Part shown: piece after piece, positions 1 to 8,126 of the stretch | Layout of the letters: each line of letters opens with the position of its first letter | Position numbering within the stretch: the first letter of the stretch is position 1 | Assembly: GCF_036192275.1 (NCBI RefSeq) | Contig: NZ_CP108088.1 | Span: forward strand, 3,969,501-4,033,500 | Origin: Streptomyces sp. NBC_00250 | GTDB lineage: Bacteria > Actinomycetota > Actinomycetes > Streptomycetales > Streptomycetaceae | Direction of reading: 5' to 3' | Length of the DNA stretch: 64,000 bases | Notes under the pieces: generated by a model | What the model saw: the letters and a program-made list of their open reading frames with translations, nothing else | What the model was told of the DNA's origin: nothing | Databases searched by the model: none | Program-made: the position numbers and the translations under genes

Positions 1-417
1 GTTGAGCTCCATCAGCAGGACGCGGATGACGCTGGCCCGGTCCGGGATCTGGTCGGTGATGCCGAGCAGCTTCTCCACGCCGAGGCAGTACGCCGTCTCG
101 TTGTAGAACGAGGTGAGGTAGTCCATGCGCGTGACGAAGGTGGTGCCCTGCGTCCAGGTCCGGTACTCGAGGTTCTTCTCGATGCCGGTGTGGAGGTAGC
201 CGATGCCGCAGCGGGCCTCGGTGACGGTCTCGCCGTCGATCTCCAGGATGAGCCGGAGCACGCCGTGGGTGGACGGGTGCTGGGGGCCCATGTTGACGAT
301 GATGCGCTCGTCGTCGGCCTTGGCCGCCGACTGGACGACCTCTTCCCAGTCGCCGCCGGTCACCGTGTAGACGGTGCCTTCTGTGGTCTCTCGGGGAGAC
401 GCGTGGGACGTGGACAT
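1..417 (-). CDS. nuoD: NADH-quinone oxidoreductase subunit D (partial, N-terminal part)
   Basis: This is the 49-kDa subunit of the peripheral arm of complex I, which helps form the quinone-binding pocket. About 139 residues are present before the window ends. The stretch [13 protein letters not shown] is the family signature near the N terminus, followed by a [16 protein letters not shown] segment. The ATG (417-415) overlaps the TGA of nuoC by one base (TGATG), so the two are translationally coupled. The gene is fourth in the nuo operon reading leftwards. The C-terminal two thirds lie outside the window. Confidence 0.95.
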   Translation of the reverse strand, partial: MSTSHASPRETTEGTVYTVTGGDWEEVVQSAAKADDERIIVNMGPQHPSTHGVLRLILEIDGETVTEARCGIGYLHTGIEKNLEYRTWTQGTTFVTRMDYLTSFYNETAYCLGVEKLLGITDQIPDRASVIRVLLMELN

Positions 418-1148
418 CAGCTGTACGACCTCCGCTGGTCCGGAGCCGGGATCTGGGCGCCCTTGTACTCGACGGCGATGCCGCCGAGGGGGTAGTCCTT
501 GCGCTGCGGGTGGCCCTGCCAGTCGTCCGGCATCATGATCCGGGTGAGGGCGGGGTGGCCGTCGAAGACGATGCCGAAGAAGTCGTACGTCTCGCGCTCG
601 TGCCAGTCGTTCGTCGGGTAGACGGCGACGAGGGACGGGATGTGCGGGTCGGCGTCGGGGGCCGACACCTCCAGGCGGATCAGCCGGCCGTGGGTGAGCG
701 AGCGCAGGTGGTAGACGGCGTGCAGCTCGCGGCCCTTGTCGCCCAGGTAGTGGACGCCGGAGACGCCGGTGCACAGCTCGAAGCGGAGCGCCGGGTCGTC
801 GCGGAGCGTGCGGGCGACGCGGACGAGGTGCTCCCGCTCGATGTGGAAGGTCAGCTCGTCGCGGTCGACGACCGTCTTCTCGATGGCGTTCTCGGGGAGC
901 AGGCCCTGCTCCTCCAGCGCGCCCTCGAGTTCGTCGGCGACCTCGTCGAACCAGCCGCCGTAGGGGCGGGAGGCCGCGCCGGGGAGCCGGATCGAGCGGA
1001 CGAGTCCGCCGTAGCCGGAAGTGTCGCCGCCGTTGTTGGCGCCGAACATCCCGCGCTGGACGCGGACCTCCTCGCCGTGTTCCCCGCGCTGCCCCGGCAG
1101 GTTCTGCGCGCTGAGGTCCTTCTCGGGATTGGGTGTCTCGTCGCTCAC
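417..1148 (-). CDS. nuoC: NADH-quinone oxidoreductase subunit C
   Basis: The 30-kDa subunit of complex I, a soluble peripheral-arm protein that packs against NuoD and NuoB. It has 243 residues from a GTG start. The first ~75 residues are a hydrophilic, Gly/Asn-containing extension common in actinobacteria. The conserved domain follows, with the segments [15 protein letters not shown] and [16 protein letters not shown] typical of the family. It is separate from NuoD, not a NuoCD fusion. It lies 115 bp downstream of nuoB and overlaps nuoD by one base. Identification is secure; the exact start is slightly less so. Confidence 0.95.
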   Translation of the reverse strand: MSDETPNPEKDLSAQNLPGQRGEHGEEVRVQRGMFGANNGGDTSGYGGLVRSIRLPGAASRPYGGWFDEVADELEGALEEQGLLPENAIEKTVVDRDELTFHIEREHLVRVARTLRDDPALRFELCTGVSGVHYLGDKGRELHAVYHLRSLTHGRLIRLEVSAPDADPHIPSLVAVYPTNDWHERETYDFFGIVFDGHPALTRIMMPDDWQGHPQRKDYPLGGIAVEYKGAQIPAPDQRRSYS

Positions 1149-1263
1149 TGTGCTGAACCGTTCCCTTCTCCGCCCGCGCTGGGGGCACCACCCGACGAAG
1201 GCAGGGGGAGCAGAGGTGCCGGCATCGTTGCTTTCTGCGGCCCGGCGGCCGCGCGTGCGTCGG

Positions 1264-1818
1264 TCACCTCAGCAGACCCTTCAACTCAATGGTCGGCAGC
1301 GCCTTGAGCGCCGCTTCCTCCGCCTCCCGGGCCGCCTCCTCGGCGTTCACGCCGAGCTTGGAGGTCTGGATCTTCTGGTGGAGCTTGAGGATCGCGTCGA
1401 GCAGCATCTCCGGGCGCGGCGGGCAGCCGGGCAGGTAGATGTCGACCGGCACGATGTGGTCGACGCCCTGGACGATCGCGTAGTTGTTGAACATGCCGCC
1501 CGAGGAGGCGCAGACGCCCATGGAGATGACCCACTTGGGGTTGGGCATCTGGTCGTAGACCTGCCTCAGGACGGGCGCCATCTTCTGGCTGACCCGGCCG
1601 GCGACGATCATCAGGTCGGCCTGGCGCGGTGAGCCGCGGAAGACCTCCATGCCGAAGCGGGCCAGGTCGTACCGGCCGGCTCCGGTGGTCATCATCTCGA
1701 TGGCGCAGCATGCGAGGCCGAAGGTCGCGGGGAACACGGACGCCTTGCGCACCCAACCCGCGGCCTGTTCGACCGTCGTCAGCAGAAAGCCGCTCGGGAG
1801 TTTCTCTTCGAGTCCCAT
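1264..1818 (-). CDS. nuoB: NADH-quinone oxidoreductase subunit B
   Basis: The PSST subunit of complex I, which binds the terminal [4Fe-4S] cluster N2 that hands electrons to quinone. The 184-residue protein begins [10 protein letters not shown]. It carries the tandem cysteines of [10 protein letters not shown] (about residues 37-38) and the later cysteines in [10 protein letters not shown] and PGCPPRPE that complete the cluster ligands. Length is normal for actinobacterial NuoB. It follows nuoA by 17 bp in the same operon. Confidence 0.97.
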   Translation of the reverse strand: MGLEEKLPSGFLLTTVEQAAGWVRKASVFPATFGLACCAIEMMTTGAGRYDLARFGMEVFRGSPRQADLMIVAGRVSQKMAPVLRQVYDQMPNPKWVISMGVCASSGGMFNNYAIVQGVDHIVPVDIYLPGCPPRPEMLLDAILKLHQKIQTSKLGVNAEEAAREAEEAALKALPTIELKGLLR

Positions 1819-1835
1819 AGGTGCCCCTCAGCCCC

Positions 1836-2195
1836 TCAGTCCCATTCCAGGCCGCCGCGACGCCACACATACGCGTAGGCGACGAAGACGGTGAGCACGA
1901 AGAGCAGCATCTCCACGAGCCCGAAAAGCCCCAGGGCGTCGAAGGTGACCGCCCAGGGGTAGAGGAAGACGATCTCGATGTCGAAGACGATGAAGAGCAT
2001 CGCCGTCAGGTAGTACTTGATCGGGAAGCGGCCGCCTCCGGCGGGAGTGGGCGTCGGTTCGATGCCGCACTCGTACGCCTCAAGCTTTGCCCTGTTGTAC
2101 CGCTTTGGCCCGATAAGCGTGGCCATGACCACGGAGAAGATCGCAAACCCCGCACCCAGGGCACCGAGCACGAGGACGGGCGCGTACGCATTCAC
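1836..2195 (-). CDS. nuoA: NADH-quinone oxidoreductase subunit A
   Basis: A small membrane subunit of complex I with three predicted transmembrane helices. The charged loop containing EAYECGIEPTP is the family hallmark. I chose the GTG at 2195 (119 residues, beginning VNAYAPVLVLG) rather than an upstream ATG at 2237, because the sequence GGAAGGAGCGAGGAGC sits just before the GTG and 119 residues is the usual length. It is the first gene of the nuo operon and has a Rex-type operator 67-84 bp upstream of the start. Confidence 0.93.
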   Translation of the reverse strand: MNAYAPVLVLGALGAGFAIFSVVMATLIGPKRYNRAKLEAYECGIEPTPTPAGGGRFPIKYYLTAMLFIVFDIEIVFLYPWAVTFDALGLFGLVEMLLFVLTVFVAYAYVWRRGGLEWD

Positions 2196-2261
2196 GCTCC
2201 TCGCTCCTTCCAGTCGTCCTTGACCGTTGGACCGCACCCCGGACCGTGAAAGATCGCCCCC

Positions 2262-2279
2262 ATGTGAGGCAGTTCACAA
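2262..2279 (-). promoter_or_regulatory. Rex operator-like site upstream of nuoA
   Basis: Positions 2262-2279 read ATGTGAGGCAGTTCACAA. The consensus for the NADH/NAD+-sensing repressor Rex is TTGTGAA-N4-TTCACAA, so this copy differs at two of 14 fixed positions. Rex is known to control nuoA-N in Streptomyces coelicolor. Position between promoter and start fits repression of the nuo operon when NADH/NAD+ is low. Confidence 0.75.
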
Positions 2280-2313
2280 GCCCGGCTGCCCCGCATCTTA
2301 TGCCCGCCCCTCT

Positions 2314-2327
2314 GTGATCTGCGACAC
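2314..2327 (-). promoter_or_regulatory. Crp-like sites upstream of nuoA
   Basis: GTGATCTGCGACAC at 2314-2327 fits the motif GTG-N6-GNCAC reported for Streptomyces Crp. A second copy with one mismatch, GTGATCTCCACCAC, lies at 2347-2360, exactly 33 bp (about three helical turns) further upstream of nuoA. Binding is inferred from motif and phasing only. Confidence 0.4.
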
Positions 2328-2360
2328 GGGGTACAGCAACGACTTTGTGATCTCCACCAC

Positions 2361-2864
2361 CTGACGAAGGATCATGAAGTCGGATGAGCGGTGATCTTGT
2401 TGCGCGAAGCGCCCAGGTGATCACCAGATGTGACATCCGGACCGGAAATCGCTGCTCGGAGGGGGTGTCGCACTATCAAGCGATGGCCACTACAGGCAAA
2501 TTGGTGATGGACGCATCCGGGTGATAAAGGATGCGCCTGTCGCCCGGTCGAGGGGCTCGGCGTACGGCAGTGGACGCGTGCGCGCTTTCACGAGCGTTCG
2601 CGAGACAGAAGTGTGACCTGCGCCACACTCCGGAGGGCCCGAAAAAGCAGGGCTTGGCCATCGGCGTCAAGAGGTGGTAAGCGTCGGGCAATTCGGACGT
2701 TTCAATGAAAACCCGTGATCAAGCGCCAGATGAGCCGTGCCCGTTTTGCCCGTTACGGCGTCAATAAGGGCGTCACAGAAGCGGATTAGGAGATTCCGAA
2801 CGTAACTGTGGCGCAACCCACGTTTCTTGAAGGGAACCGTGAAGCCCTGATAGCGGTTGTCCTC
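2361..2864. other. Intergenic leader of the NlpC/P60 gene
   Basis: About 500 bp without a convincing gene. It holds an inverted repeat GGTGATC...GATCACC around 2390-2424. A small hairpin GCATCC/GGATGC lies around 2512-2536, and a short AGTGTG/CACACT hairpin around 2609-2630. I looked for the c-di-AMP (ydaO) riboswitch that precedes many actinobacterial cell-wall hydrolase genes and did not find its conserved segments. Confidence 0.5.
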
Positions 2865-3752
2865 ATGTCCCACACCGCTCACATACCCAGCCACCGGAAG
2901 CCCCGCCGCAGCGCCTCGAAGCTCGCGCTGCGAGCCGGAGTTGCCGGTGGCGTCCTCGGCACCATCGCGGTGGCCGGTGCTGCCGGGCCGGCGAATGCCG
3001 AGCCGGTGACCGAGACCATCGAAATGCCCACCCTGGGCTCCCTCGAGGCCGGCACCGGTCTCGCCTCCGCCGTCGCCGCCTCCGCCGAGGCCTCCCAGCA
3101 GGAGGCGCTCGACCAGAGCCTCCAGACGCAGGAGAACCTGGCGCTGCAGAAGGCCGCCAAGGAAGCCAAGAAGGCCAAGGCCGAGGCCGACCGCAAGGCC
3201 GCCGCCGAGAAGGCCGAGAAGGCCCGCCTCAAGGCCGAGGCCGAGGCGAAGGCCGAGCAGGAGCGCAAGGAAGCCCAGGAGCGGGCCTCCCGCACCAGTG
3301 AGCGCACCCAGCTCGCCGCCACGTCCGCGAGCGACGACAGCTCCTCGGGCTCCGGCTCCTCGGCCGGTTCCAGCGACAGCCAGACGCAGGCCCCCTCCGG
3401 CTCCGCCGCCGCGATCGTGGCCTTCGCGCGCGCCCAGATCGGCGACTCGTACGTCACCGGCGGCACCGGCCCCAACTCCTGGGACTGCTCCGGCCTCGTC
3501 CAGGCCGCCTACCGCGAGGCCGGCATCGACCTGCCGCGCATCTCGTACGACCAGTCGAGCATGGGCACCTCCGTCTCCCTGAGCAACCTCCAGCCGGGCG
3601 ACATCCTGTACTGGGGCAGCCGCAGCGGCTCGTACCACGTCGCCATCTACGTCGGCGGCGGCAAGTACGTCGGCGCGCAGAACTCGTCGACCGGTGTCGT
3701 CGAGCGCTCCCTGGACTGGGACATGCCGTCGGGCGCGGTCCGCATCCTCTGA
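2865..3752 (+). CDS. Secreted NlpC/P60-family peptidoglycan hydrolase
   Basis: Predicted to cut peptide stems of peptidoglycan outside the cell. The 295-residue protein has an N-terminal signal peptide (twin-Arg-containing n-region, then hydrophobic segment ending PANA at about residue 45). A long Ala/Lys/Glu-rich coiled coil follows (about 75-150), then a Ser/Gly linker, then a C-terminal NlpC/P60 domain. The catalytic Cys is C208 in SWDCSGLV and the His is H258 in SYHVAIYVGG. I took the ATG at 2865 because it starts directly before the signal peptide; a GTG at 2808 would add 19 unlikely residues. It diverges from nuoA and ends at a shared terminator. Confidence 0.93.
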   Translation: MSHTAHIPSHRKPRRSASKLALRAGVAGGVLGTIAVAGAAGPANAEPVTETIEMPTLGSLEAGTGLASAVAASAEASQQEALDQSLQTQENLALQKAAKEAKKAKAEADRKAAAEKAEKARLKAEAEAKAEQERKEAQERASRTSERTQLAATSASDDSSSGSGSSAGSSDSQTQAPSGSAAAIVAFARAQIGDSYVTGGTGPNSWDCSGLVQAAYREAGIDLPRISYDQSSMGTSVSLSNLQPGDILYWGSRSGSYHVAIYVGGGKYVGAQNSSTGVVERSLDWDMPSGAVRIL

Positions 3753-3774
3753 TCGCCCGCACATCGTCGTAAGC

Positions 3775-3811
3775 GAAAGGCCGTCACTCCTCGGGGGAGC
3801 GACGGCCTTTC
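3775..3811. terminator. Bidirectional terminator
   Basis: A perfect 11-bp inverted repeat, GAAAGGCCGTC (3775-3785) and GACGGCCTTTC (3801-3811), with a 15-nt loop. It lies between the converging NlpC/P60 and permease genes. Confidence 0.85.
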
Positions 3812-3853
3812 GGCATGGACGGGTCCGGGTGCCCGTACGGCTTCAGGCTCGGG

Positions 3854-5098
3854 TCAGCGCCGCAGCGCCTCGGCCGGTTCGATCCGGGAGGCCCGCCAGG
3901 CCGGGTAGAGACCGGCCACCACCCCGGTGACCAGACCGATCAACGGGGCCGCGGCGACCGTCGCGGGATGGACGACCGGGGTCCAGTCCCGGACGAGCGC
4001 CACCCCGATCACCGTGCACACGCCCAGCGCCGTCCCGACGAGCCCGCCGACCGCGCCCAGGGCCCCGGACTCCGTGAGGAACTGGACGGTGATGTGGCGT
4101 CCCCGGGCGCCCAGGGCGCGCCGCAGACCGATCTCGCCGGTCCGCTCCAGGACCGCGACCAGGGTGGTGTTGGCGATGCCGACCGCGCCGATCACCAGAC
4201 AGGTCCCGGCGAGCAGCAGGAACAGCTGGTCGAGGTCGCCGGTGACGCCCGCCCGCAGCGTCCTCGGGTCCGGCGGCGGAACGGCCTTCAGATACTCCGG
4301 GTGGTCCGGGCGCAGCGCGACCGGCGCCTCGTCCGCGATCTGGCGGGCTGCCCCGGTCTCCGTGGCGACCAGCATCCTCGCCTCCCCGGCCCCGGGCGGC
4401 CCCCACATCCGCTCGGCGGTCGTCCGGGGCACGCTCACCGACATCAGCACGTCCGGCCTGCGCTCGACGTCGTCGACGATGCCGGCCACCACGAACGGCT
4501 CGTCCCCGATGAACACCGCGGGCCGGGTCTCCAGGGTGGTGATGCCGAGCCGGGCCGCGACGGCCGCCCCGATGACCGCGACCGGCTGCGCGTTCGCCGA
4601 GGCGAACTCGTCGTAGAGCCGGCCCTGCGCGAGGCGGGGGACGGCGGCCCGGAGCGCGCCGGGCGAGGCGGCGACCACGTCGACCGGTACGCCGTCCGCG
4701 CCGTCGCCCACGGGCGCGGCGCGCACGGTGACGTCGGGGCCGAGCCGGACCGTCCAGTAGACCCCGGCGTCCCGGACGCCGCCGAGCCGTCCGATCCGGG
4801 AGTCCGCGTCGGCGGGGAAACCGGGTCCGGCGAACTCGTCCTGTTCCCCGGCGATGTCCTCGACGGTGACCTCGGTGGCGGTGAGCAGGTCGAACCGGGC
4901 GTCGATCTGGGAGGACGTGGTCGCCGTCAGGCCGAGGATCGCGACGAAGGTACCGACGCCGAGGACCGTGCCGAGAGCGGTGAGCACCGACCGGCCGGGG
5001 CGTTGGAGCATGCCGGCGACGGCCTCGGAGAGCGCGTCGCGGGGAGCGAGGCGGGAGGGTTCGACGACCCGGCCTGGCCGGGGGCGGCGGCTTCTCAT
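3854..5098 (-). CDS. ABC transporter permease, MacB/FtsX family
   Basis: Membrane component of a MacAB-like export system. It has 414 residues from the ATG at 5098. The topology is typical of the family: one helix near residues 37-58, a large extracytoplasmic MacB_PCD-type domain, then three helices in the last ~130 residues. The FtsX core is seen in GIANTTLVAVLERTGEIGLRRALGA and the C-terminal AWRASRIEPAEALRR motif. Its start overlaps the preceding small ORF by four bases (ATGA). That ORF is what remains of the partner ATPase, so this permease may lack its own energiser. Confidence 0.9.
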   Translation of the reverse strand: MRSRRPRPGRVVEPSRLAPRDALSEAVAGMLQRPGRSVLTALGTVLGVGTFVAILGLTATTSSQIDARFDLLTATEVTVEDIAGEQDEFAGPGFPADADSRIGRLGGVRDAGVYWTVRLGPDVTVRAAPVGDGADGVPVDVVAASPGALRAAVPRLAQGRLYDEFASANAQPVAVIGAAVAARLGITTLETRPAVFIGDEPFVVAGIVDDVERRPDVLMSVSVPRTTAERMWGPPGAGEARMLVATETGAARQIADEAPVALRPDHPEYLKAVPPPDPRTLRAGVTGDLDQLFLLLAGTCLVIGAVGIANTTLVAVLERTGEIGLRRALGARGRHITVQFLTESGALGAVGGLVGTALGVCTVIGVALVRDWTPVVHPATVAAAPLIGLVTGVVAGLYPAWRASRIEPAEALRR

Positions 5099-5325
5099 GC
5101 GGGAGTCCGTTCCGCGCGGGGCACCGCCGAGTACACCGTCGAGAGCATCACGACGAACTCGCCGTGCCGGACGGCGAGTTCGCAGGGATTCGGGGTCTGG
5201 ACGGGCGGCGGGCCCGGGTAGGTGAGGCCGACCCGCCGGAACTGCGTGCCGGGGGCGTCCGGACGGGTCGGGGCGGGCGGCGGGCCGGGGTGCCGGTCCG
5301 GCCACCGCCGTACGAGTGGGGTCAC
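5095..5325 (-). pseudogene. Internally deleted ABC transporter ATPase (remnant, 76 residues)
   Basis: A short reading frame sits exactly where a MacB-type ATPase gene is expected. It overlaps the upstream adaptor gene by four bases (GTGA at 5325-5322) and the downstream permease by four bases (ATGA at 5098-5095). Residues ~29-60, with GLTYPGPPP and LAVRHGEFVVM, look like the first strands of an ABC ATPase just before Walker A. After FVVM the sequence jumps to LSTVYSAVPRAERTPA and stops. Walker A, Q-loop, signature, Walker B and H-loop are all absent. The frame is intact, as if about 180 residues were removed in frame. It could instead be an unrelated small coupled protein, but the family resemblance and position argue for a deletion. 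Confidence 0.65.
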
Positions 5326-6779
5326 TCCGGCCCCCGGCCGCCCTGAGCGGCACCGGTCGCGGCCACTCCGGTCACGACGTCGGCGCCCTCCGCGAGGCTC
5401 CCCGCGGTGAGCGGTACGACCTCGACGTAGCCGTCCCCGAGGGTGCCGGTCCGTACCTCGACGGGGGTCCGGCGCCCGTTCCCGTCGACGACGGTGACCA
5501 CGGTCCGGCCGTCCGCGCTCGCCGACACGGCGGTGACGGGGACGACGAGGGCCTCGCCGTCGGTGGAGGCCGCCTCGATCGTCAGCCGTACGTCCTGTCC
5601 GGCGAGGGCAGGGGGGATGTCCTTCTCGGGCACGGCGGTGAAGAGGAAGCCGGTGGGGCCGTTCGCGGGCGGAGCGCCGTCCTGCCCCTGGCCTTCGCCC
5701 TGGCCGCCGCCCTGCTTGGCGTCGGCGGCCGTACGTGTCGAGGCGACGGTCCGGACCTCGGCGGTGAGTTCGGCTCCGGTCACCTCGTCGAGGACGCGGA
5801 CCCTCTGGCCGGGCCGGACCATGCCCTTCTGGTGGTCCTGGAGGTGGCCCTGGGCGAGGAGCCGGCCGGAGGACAGGGTCAGCAGGGTGCCGGAGACCGG
5901 CGACCCGGGGGCCACGGCGGTGGACGCGACCCGGGCGGGGAACCGCTCCACGAAGACGACCTCCCCGGCCGGGACCATCGGCCCGGCGGTGGCCCACACC
6001 CTGCCGAGCGCGGTACGGGCTTCCGCCAGGTCCTCGGCGGCCCGGTCCCGGGCCTTGCGCAGGTTCTTGTTCCGGTTCTCGTCCTTGTTCTCGGCGAGCG
6101 CGTCCCGGGCGTCGTCGACGGCCCGTTCGGCGGCCGTCACGGCGTCACTCGCGGCGTCCACCCCCGCGCCGTCGTCGTCCACGGCCGGGCGCGGGTCGTA
6201 GCCGGCAGCGGCGTAGAACCCCTCCACGGCCCTCTTCGTCCCCGCGCCGAACGTTCCCTGCGGGTCGCCGCCCCGGTCGAAGCCGAGCCCGGCCAGCGCG
6301 GTCTGGAGCTGGGCCACGTCGTCGCCCGTCGCGCCCGGCTTGAGGTCCCGGTAGACGGGGAGACGGCCCGGGAGGACGAAGAGCGGGCGGCCCGATATCT
6401 CCAGGACGACCTGCCCCTTGCGCACCGCCGCACCCACGGCGACCGGTGTCTTGGTGACGACGGGCGTCCCGCCGTCCCCGCCCGAGACGACGGGCGCCAC
6501 CGGGACGGTCTGCCCGGCGACGACGGTGCCGCGCAGCACGACCGTCTCGCGCAGGACGCGGCGCTCGACGGGGGCGGTGAGGACGTCGGGCGGCGGCGGC
6601 GCGGCGTCTGCCGCGACCTGCGCGGGCGACGTGATCACCGTCCCGGCGAAGACACCGGCGGCGGTCAGCGCGACGGCCCCGACGACGAGCCCCCCGACCC
6701 AGAGGCGACCGCGCCGGGCGCGGCGCTCGGGGGTGGTGTCCGTGGCGATGCCCTTGTCCCTCTCGGAGTCCGTGTCCAT
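5322..6779 (-). CDS. Membrane-fusion/adaptor protein with peptidoglycan-binding domain
   Basis: HlyD/MacA-like adaptor for the MacAB-type operon, anchored in the membrane and reaching into the cell wall. The 485-residue protein has one transmembrane helix at about residues 27-48. A peptidoglycan_binding_1 repeat follows at about 145-200 (GDDVAQLQTALAGLGF...GTFGAGTKRAV). Next comes a charged coiled-coil segment, then beta-barrel and lipoyl-like strands to the C terminus. The start is the ATG at 6779, 10 bp after the upstream lipoprotein gene. It overlaps the ATPase remnant by GTGA. Confidence 0.85.
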   Translation of the reverse strand: MDTDSERDKGIATDTTPERRARRGRLWVGGLVVGAVALTAAGVFAGTVITSPAQVAADAAPPPPDVLTAPVERRVLRETVVLRGTVVAGQTVPVAPVVSGGDGGTPVVTKTPVAVGAAVRKGQVVLEISGRPLFVLPGRLPVYRDLKPGATGDDVAQLQTALAGLGFDRGGDPQGTFGAGTKRAVEGFYAAAGYDPRPAVDDDGAGVDAASDAVTAAERAVDDARDALAENKDENRNKNLRKARDRAAEDLAEARTALGRVWATAGPMVPAGEVVFVERFPARVASTAVAPGSPVSGTLLTLSSGRLLAQGHLQDHQKGMVRPGQRVRVLDEVTGAELTAEVRTVASTRTAADAKQGGGQGEGQGQDGAPPANGPTGFLFTAVPEKDIPPALAGQDVRLTIEAASTDGEALVVPVTAVSASADGRTVVTVVDGNGRRTPVEVRTGTLGDGYVEVVPLTAGSLAEGADVVTGVAATGAAQGGRGPE

Positions 6780-6789
6780 GCCTTCGGCC

Positions 6790-7251
6790 TCAGCCGGAGA
6801 CGGGCGCGGTGCCCAGGTTGTCCTCAGGGGCGACGGGGCTGCACTTGCGCATGACGGCGGAGTCGTTCATGTCCGACCCCTCGGGGAACTCACCGGTCTT
6901 CGGGTCCGGGTCGGGCCAGTCGGGGTACCCGTTGCGCCGGTAGCACTCCGCGACGCCCTGCGCCCTCTTCAACGCGTCTTGGTCCACGGGGAGTTCGAAG
7001 GGCAGAAGGCTCTTGCACTTCTCCTCGGCGTCGACCATCACCTTGCGGTCGACGGCGTCCTTGTCGACCACCCAGACGCCGGTGCTCTTCTCCCTGAGCT
7101 TCACCCCGTGCTCGCCGAGGCATTTGTTGTGCTCGGCGTAGGCGGCGTCGATCGGATCGACCGGGGCGGCCTGGGAGTCCTCCGGGCCGGCGGTGCAGCC
7201 GACGAGCGCGAGGCCGGCGAGGAGCAGCGGGATGGCCAGTACGCGTCTCAT
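6790..7251 (-). CDS. Lipoprotein of the MacAB-like operon
   Basis: A 153-residue predicted lipoprotein with a short signal and the lipobox LVGC (C19). The mature part has several cysteines (in NKCLGEHG, EKCKSLL, AECYRRNG and RKCSPVA), suggesting two disulphides. A second protein of similar style is encoded at 8127-9089. It is the first gene of the operon that continues with the adaptor (10 bp spacing), ATPase remnant and permease. Function is not recognised; a substrate-binding or accessory role in export is inferred only from position. Confidence 0.8.
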   Translation of the reverse strand: MRRVLAIPLLLAGLALVGCTAGPEDSQAAPVDPIDAAYAEHNKCLGEHGVKLREKSTGVWVVDKDAVDRKVMVDAEEKCKSLLPFELPVDQDALKRAQGVAECYRRNGYPDWPDPDPKTGEFPEGSDMNDSAVMRKCSPVAPEDNLGTAPVSG

Positions 7252-7677
7252 CGGTGCACGTCCTTCTGCCTTCTGCGGGGAGGCGGTCCCGGTGATGGAG
7301 CGCGGCGCTCGAAACCGGCGGCGCGGGGCGCCGCATGGCTCGGCGCGGAACGGGCCGGACGTCGTACGCGTGTCCGGACGGCGCCACTCTAATCACAGGG
7401 GGAAGAGGTCGTCACTTCCCAACTGCCATGTGATTCAAGCCTCTTGTTCACCTGCGGCCGGTAAAGGACGGTCGGCTCGGCCGCACTTGACATATTCGGT
7501 AGCGCCACCGAATCCGGCGGTACGGAGAGGATCCCTGGTGAACGGCCCGGAACGGCACGCCCAGCCCATGACCACTCTGCGTAGTGGTTGACCAACCACC
7601 CTGTGATCACATGGAATTCGCCCTCGGCTCAGCCAGGTTCTCACCCAGTTCTCCCTTCGCATCGAAAGGCAAGAACC
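7252..7677. promoter_or_regulatory. Divergent promoter region with inverted repeats
   Basis: A 426-bp spacer between divergent genes. A -35-like TTGACA occurs at 7487-7492 (+ strand). Immediately after it is an inverted repeat ATTCGGT (7494-7500)/ACCGAAT (7507-7513). Further on, ACCACT/AGTGGT (7572-7589) overlaps GTGGTT/AACCAC (7585-7600). A palindrome TGTGATCACA lies at 7603-7612. These look like protein-binding sites, but I cannot name the regulators. Confidence 0.45.
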
Positions 7678-8091
7678 TTGAAGAACACCGCTCTCCGCCG
7701 CACCCTCGGCACCTTCGTCGCTCTCGGCGCCCTCGGCGCGGGCGTTCTGGTGACCGCAGCTCCCGCCTCAGCGGCGAGCAAGGACGGCCACCTGGACTAC
7801 AACGAGTTCTCGCTGAACTGGGAAGACACCCAGGGCGGGGCCTGGACCGACTTCCAGTACGACGAGTCCCTCCTGAACAACGACCGCTTCGTCACGCCCG
7901 GCCCCGGCTCCGGAGCTGTCGTGGACAACAACTCCGAGTCGTACTTCAACTTCGGCAGCAGGACCTGGTACGTCTACACCGGCGCGGAAGCAAAGGGTGT
8001 CGAAGGCTGGATTCCCGCAGATCTCATGGGCAATTTCTCCACCACCTTCAAGAACCAGGTCTCGTCGATCTACAACAACGACGCCAACTAG
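7678..8091 (+). CDS. Small secreted protein, peptidase-inhibitor I36-like
   Basis: A 137-residue secreted protein from a TTG start at 7678, with GAAAGG about eight bases upstream and a signal peptide ending APASA. The mature part is acidic and aromatic. It ends with TFKNQVSSIYNN, which resembles the conserved end of the I36/streptomycin-type beta-gamma-crystallin fold (N-x-VSS-pattern). It has no cysteines, unlike the longer I36-like protein at 12456. An ATG at 7588 would add 30 non-signal residues and is less likely. The assignment to I36 is tentative; secretion is clear. Confidence 0.7.
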   Translation: MKNTALRRTLGTFVALGALGAGVLVTAAPASAASKDGHLDYNEFSLNWEDTQGGAWTDFQYDESLLNNDRFVTPGPGSGAVVDNNSESYFNFGSRTWYVYTGAEAKGVEGWIPADLMGNFSTTFKNQVSSIYNNDAN

Positions 8092-8126
8092 ACCAGTTCC
8101 CCAGGCAGCCCCACCCGGAGTCCTTC

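Noticed and set aside
2476..2691. A 71-codon minus-strand frame between nuoA and the NlpC/P60 gene
   Set aside because: No ribosome-binding site, atypical residue composition and no family resemblance.
2440..2864. c-di-AMP (ydaO) riboswitch ahead of the NlpC/P60 gene
   Set aside because: Such riboswitches often precede these genes, but I could not find the conserved purine-rich segments or the expected stem order.
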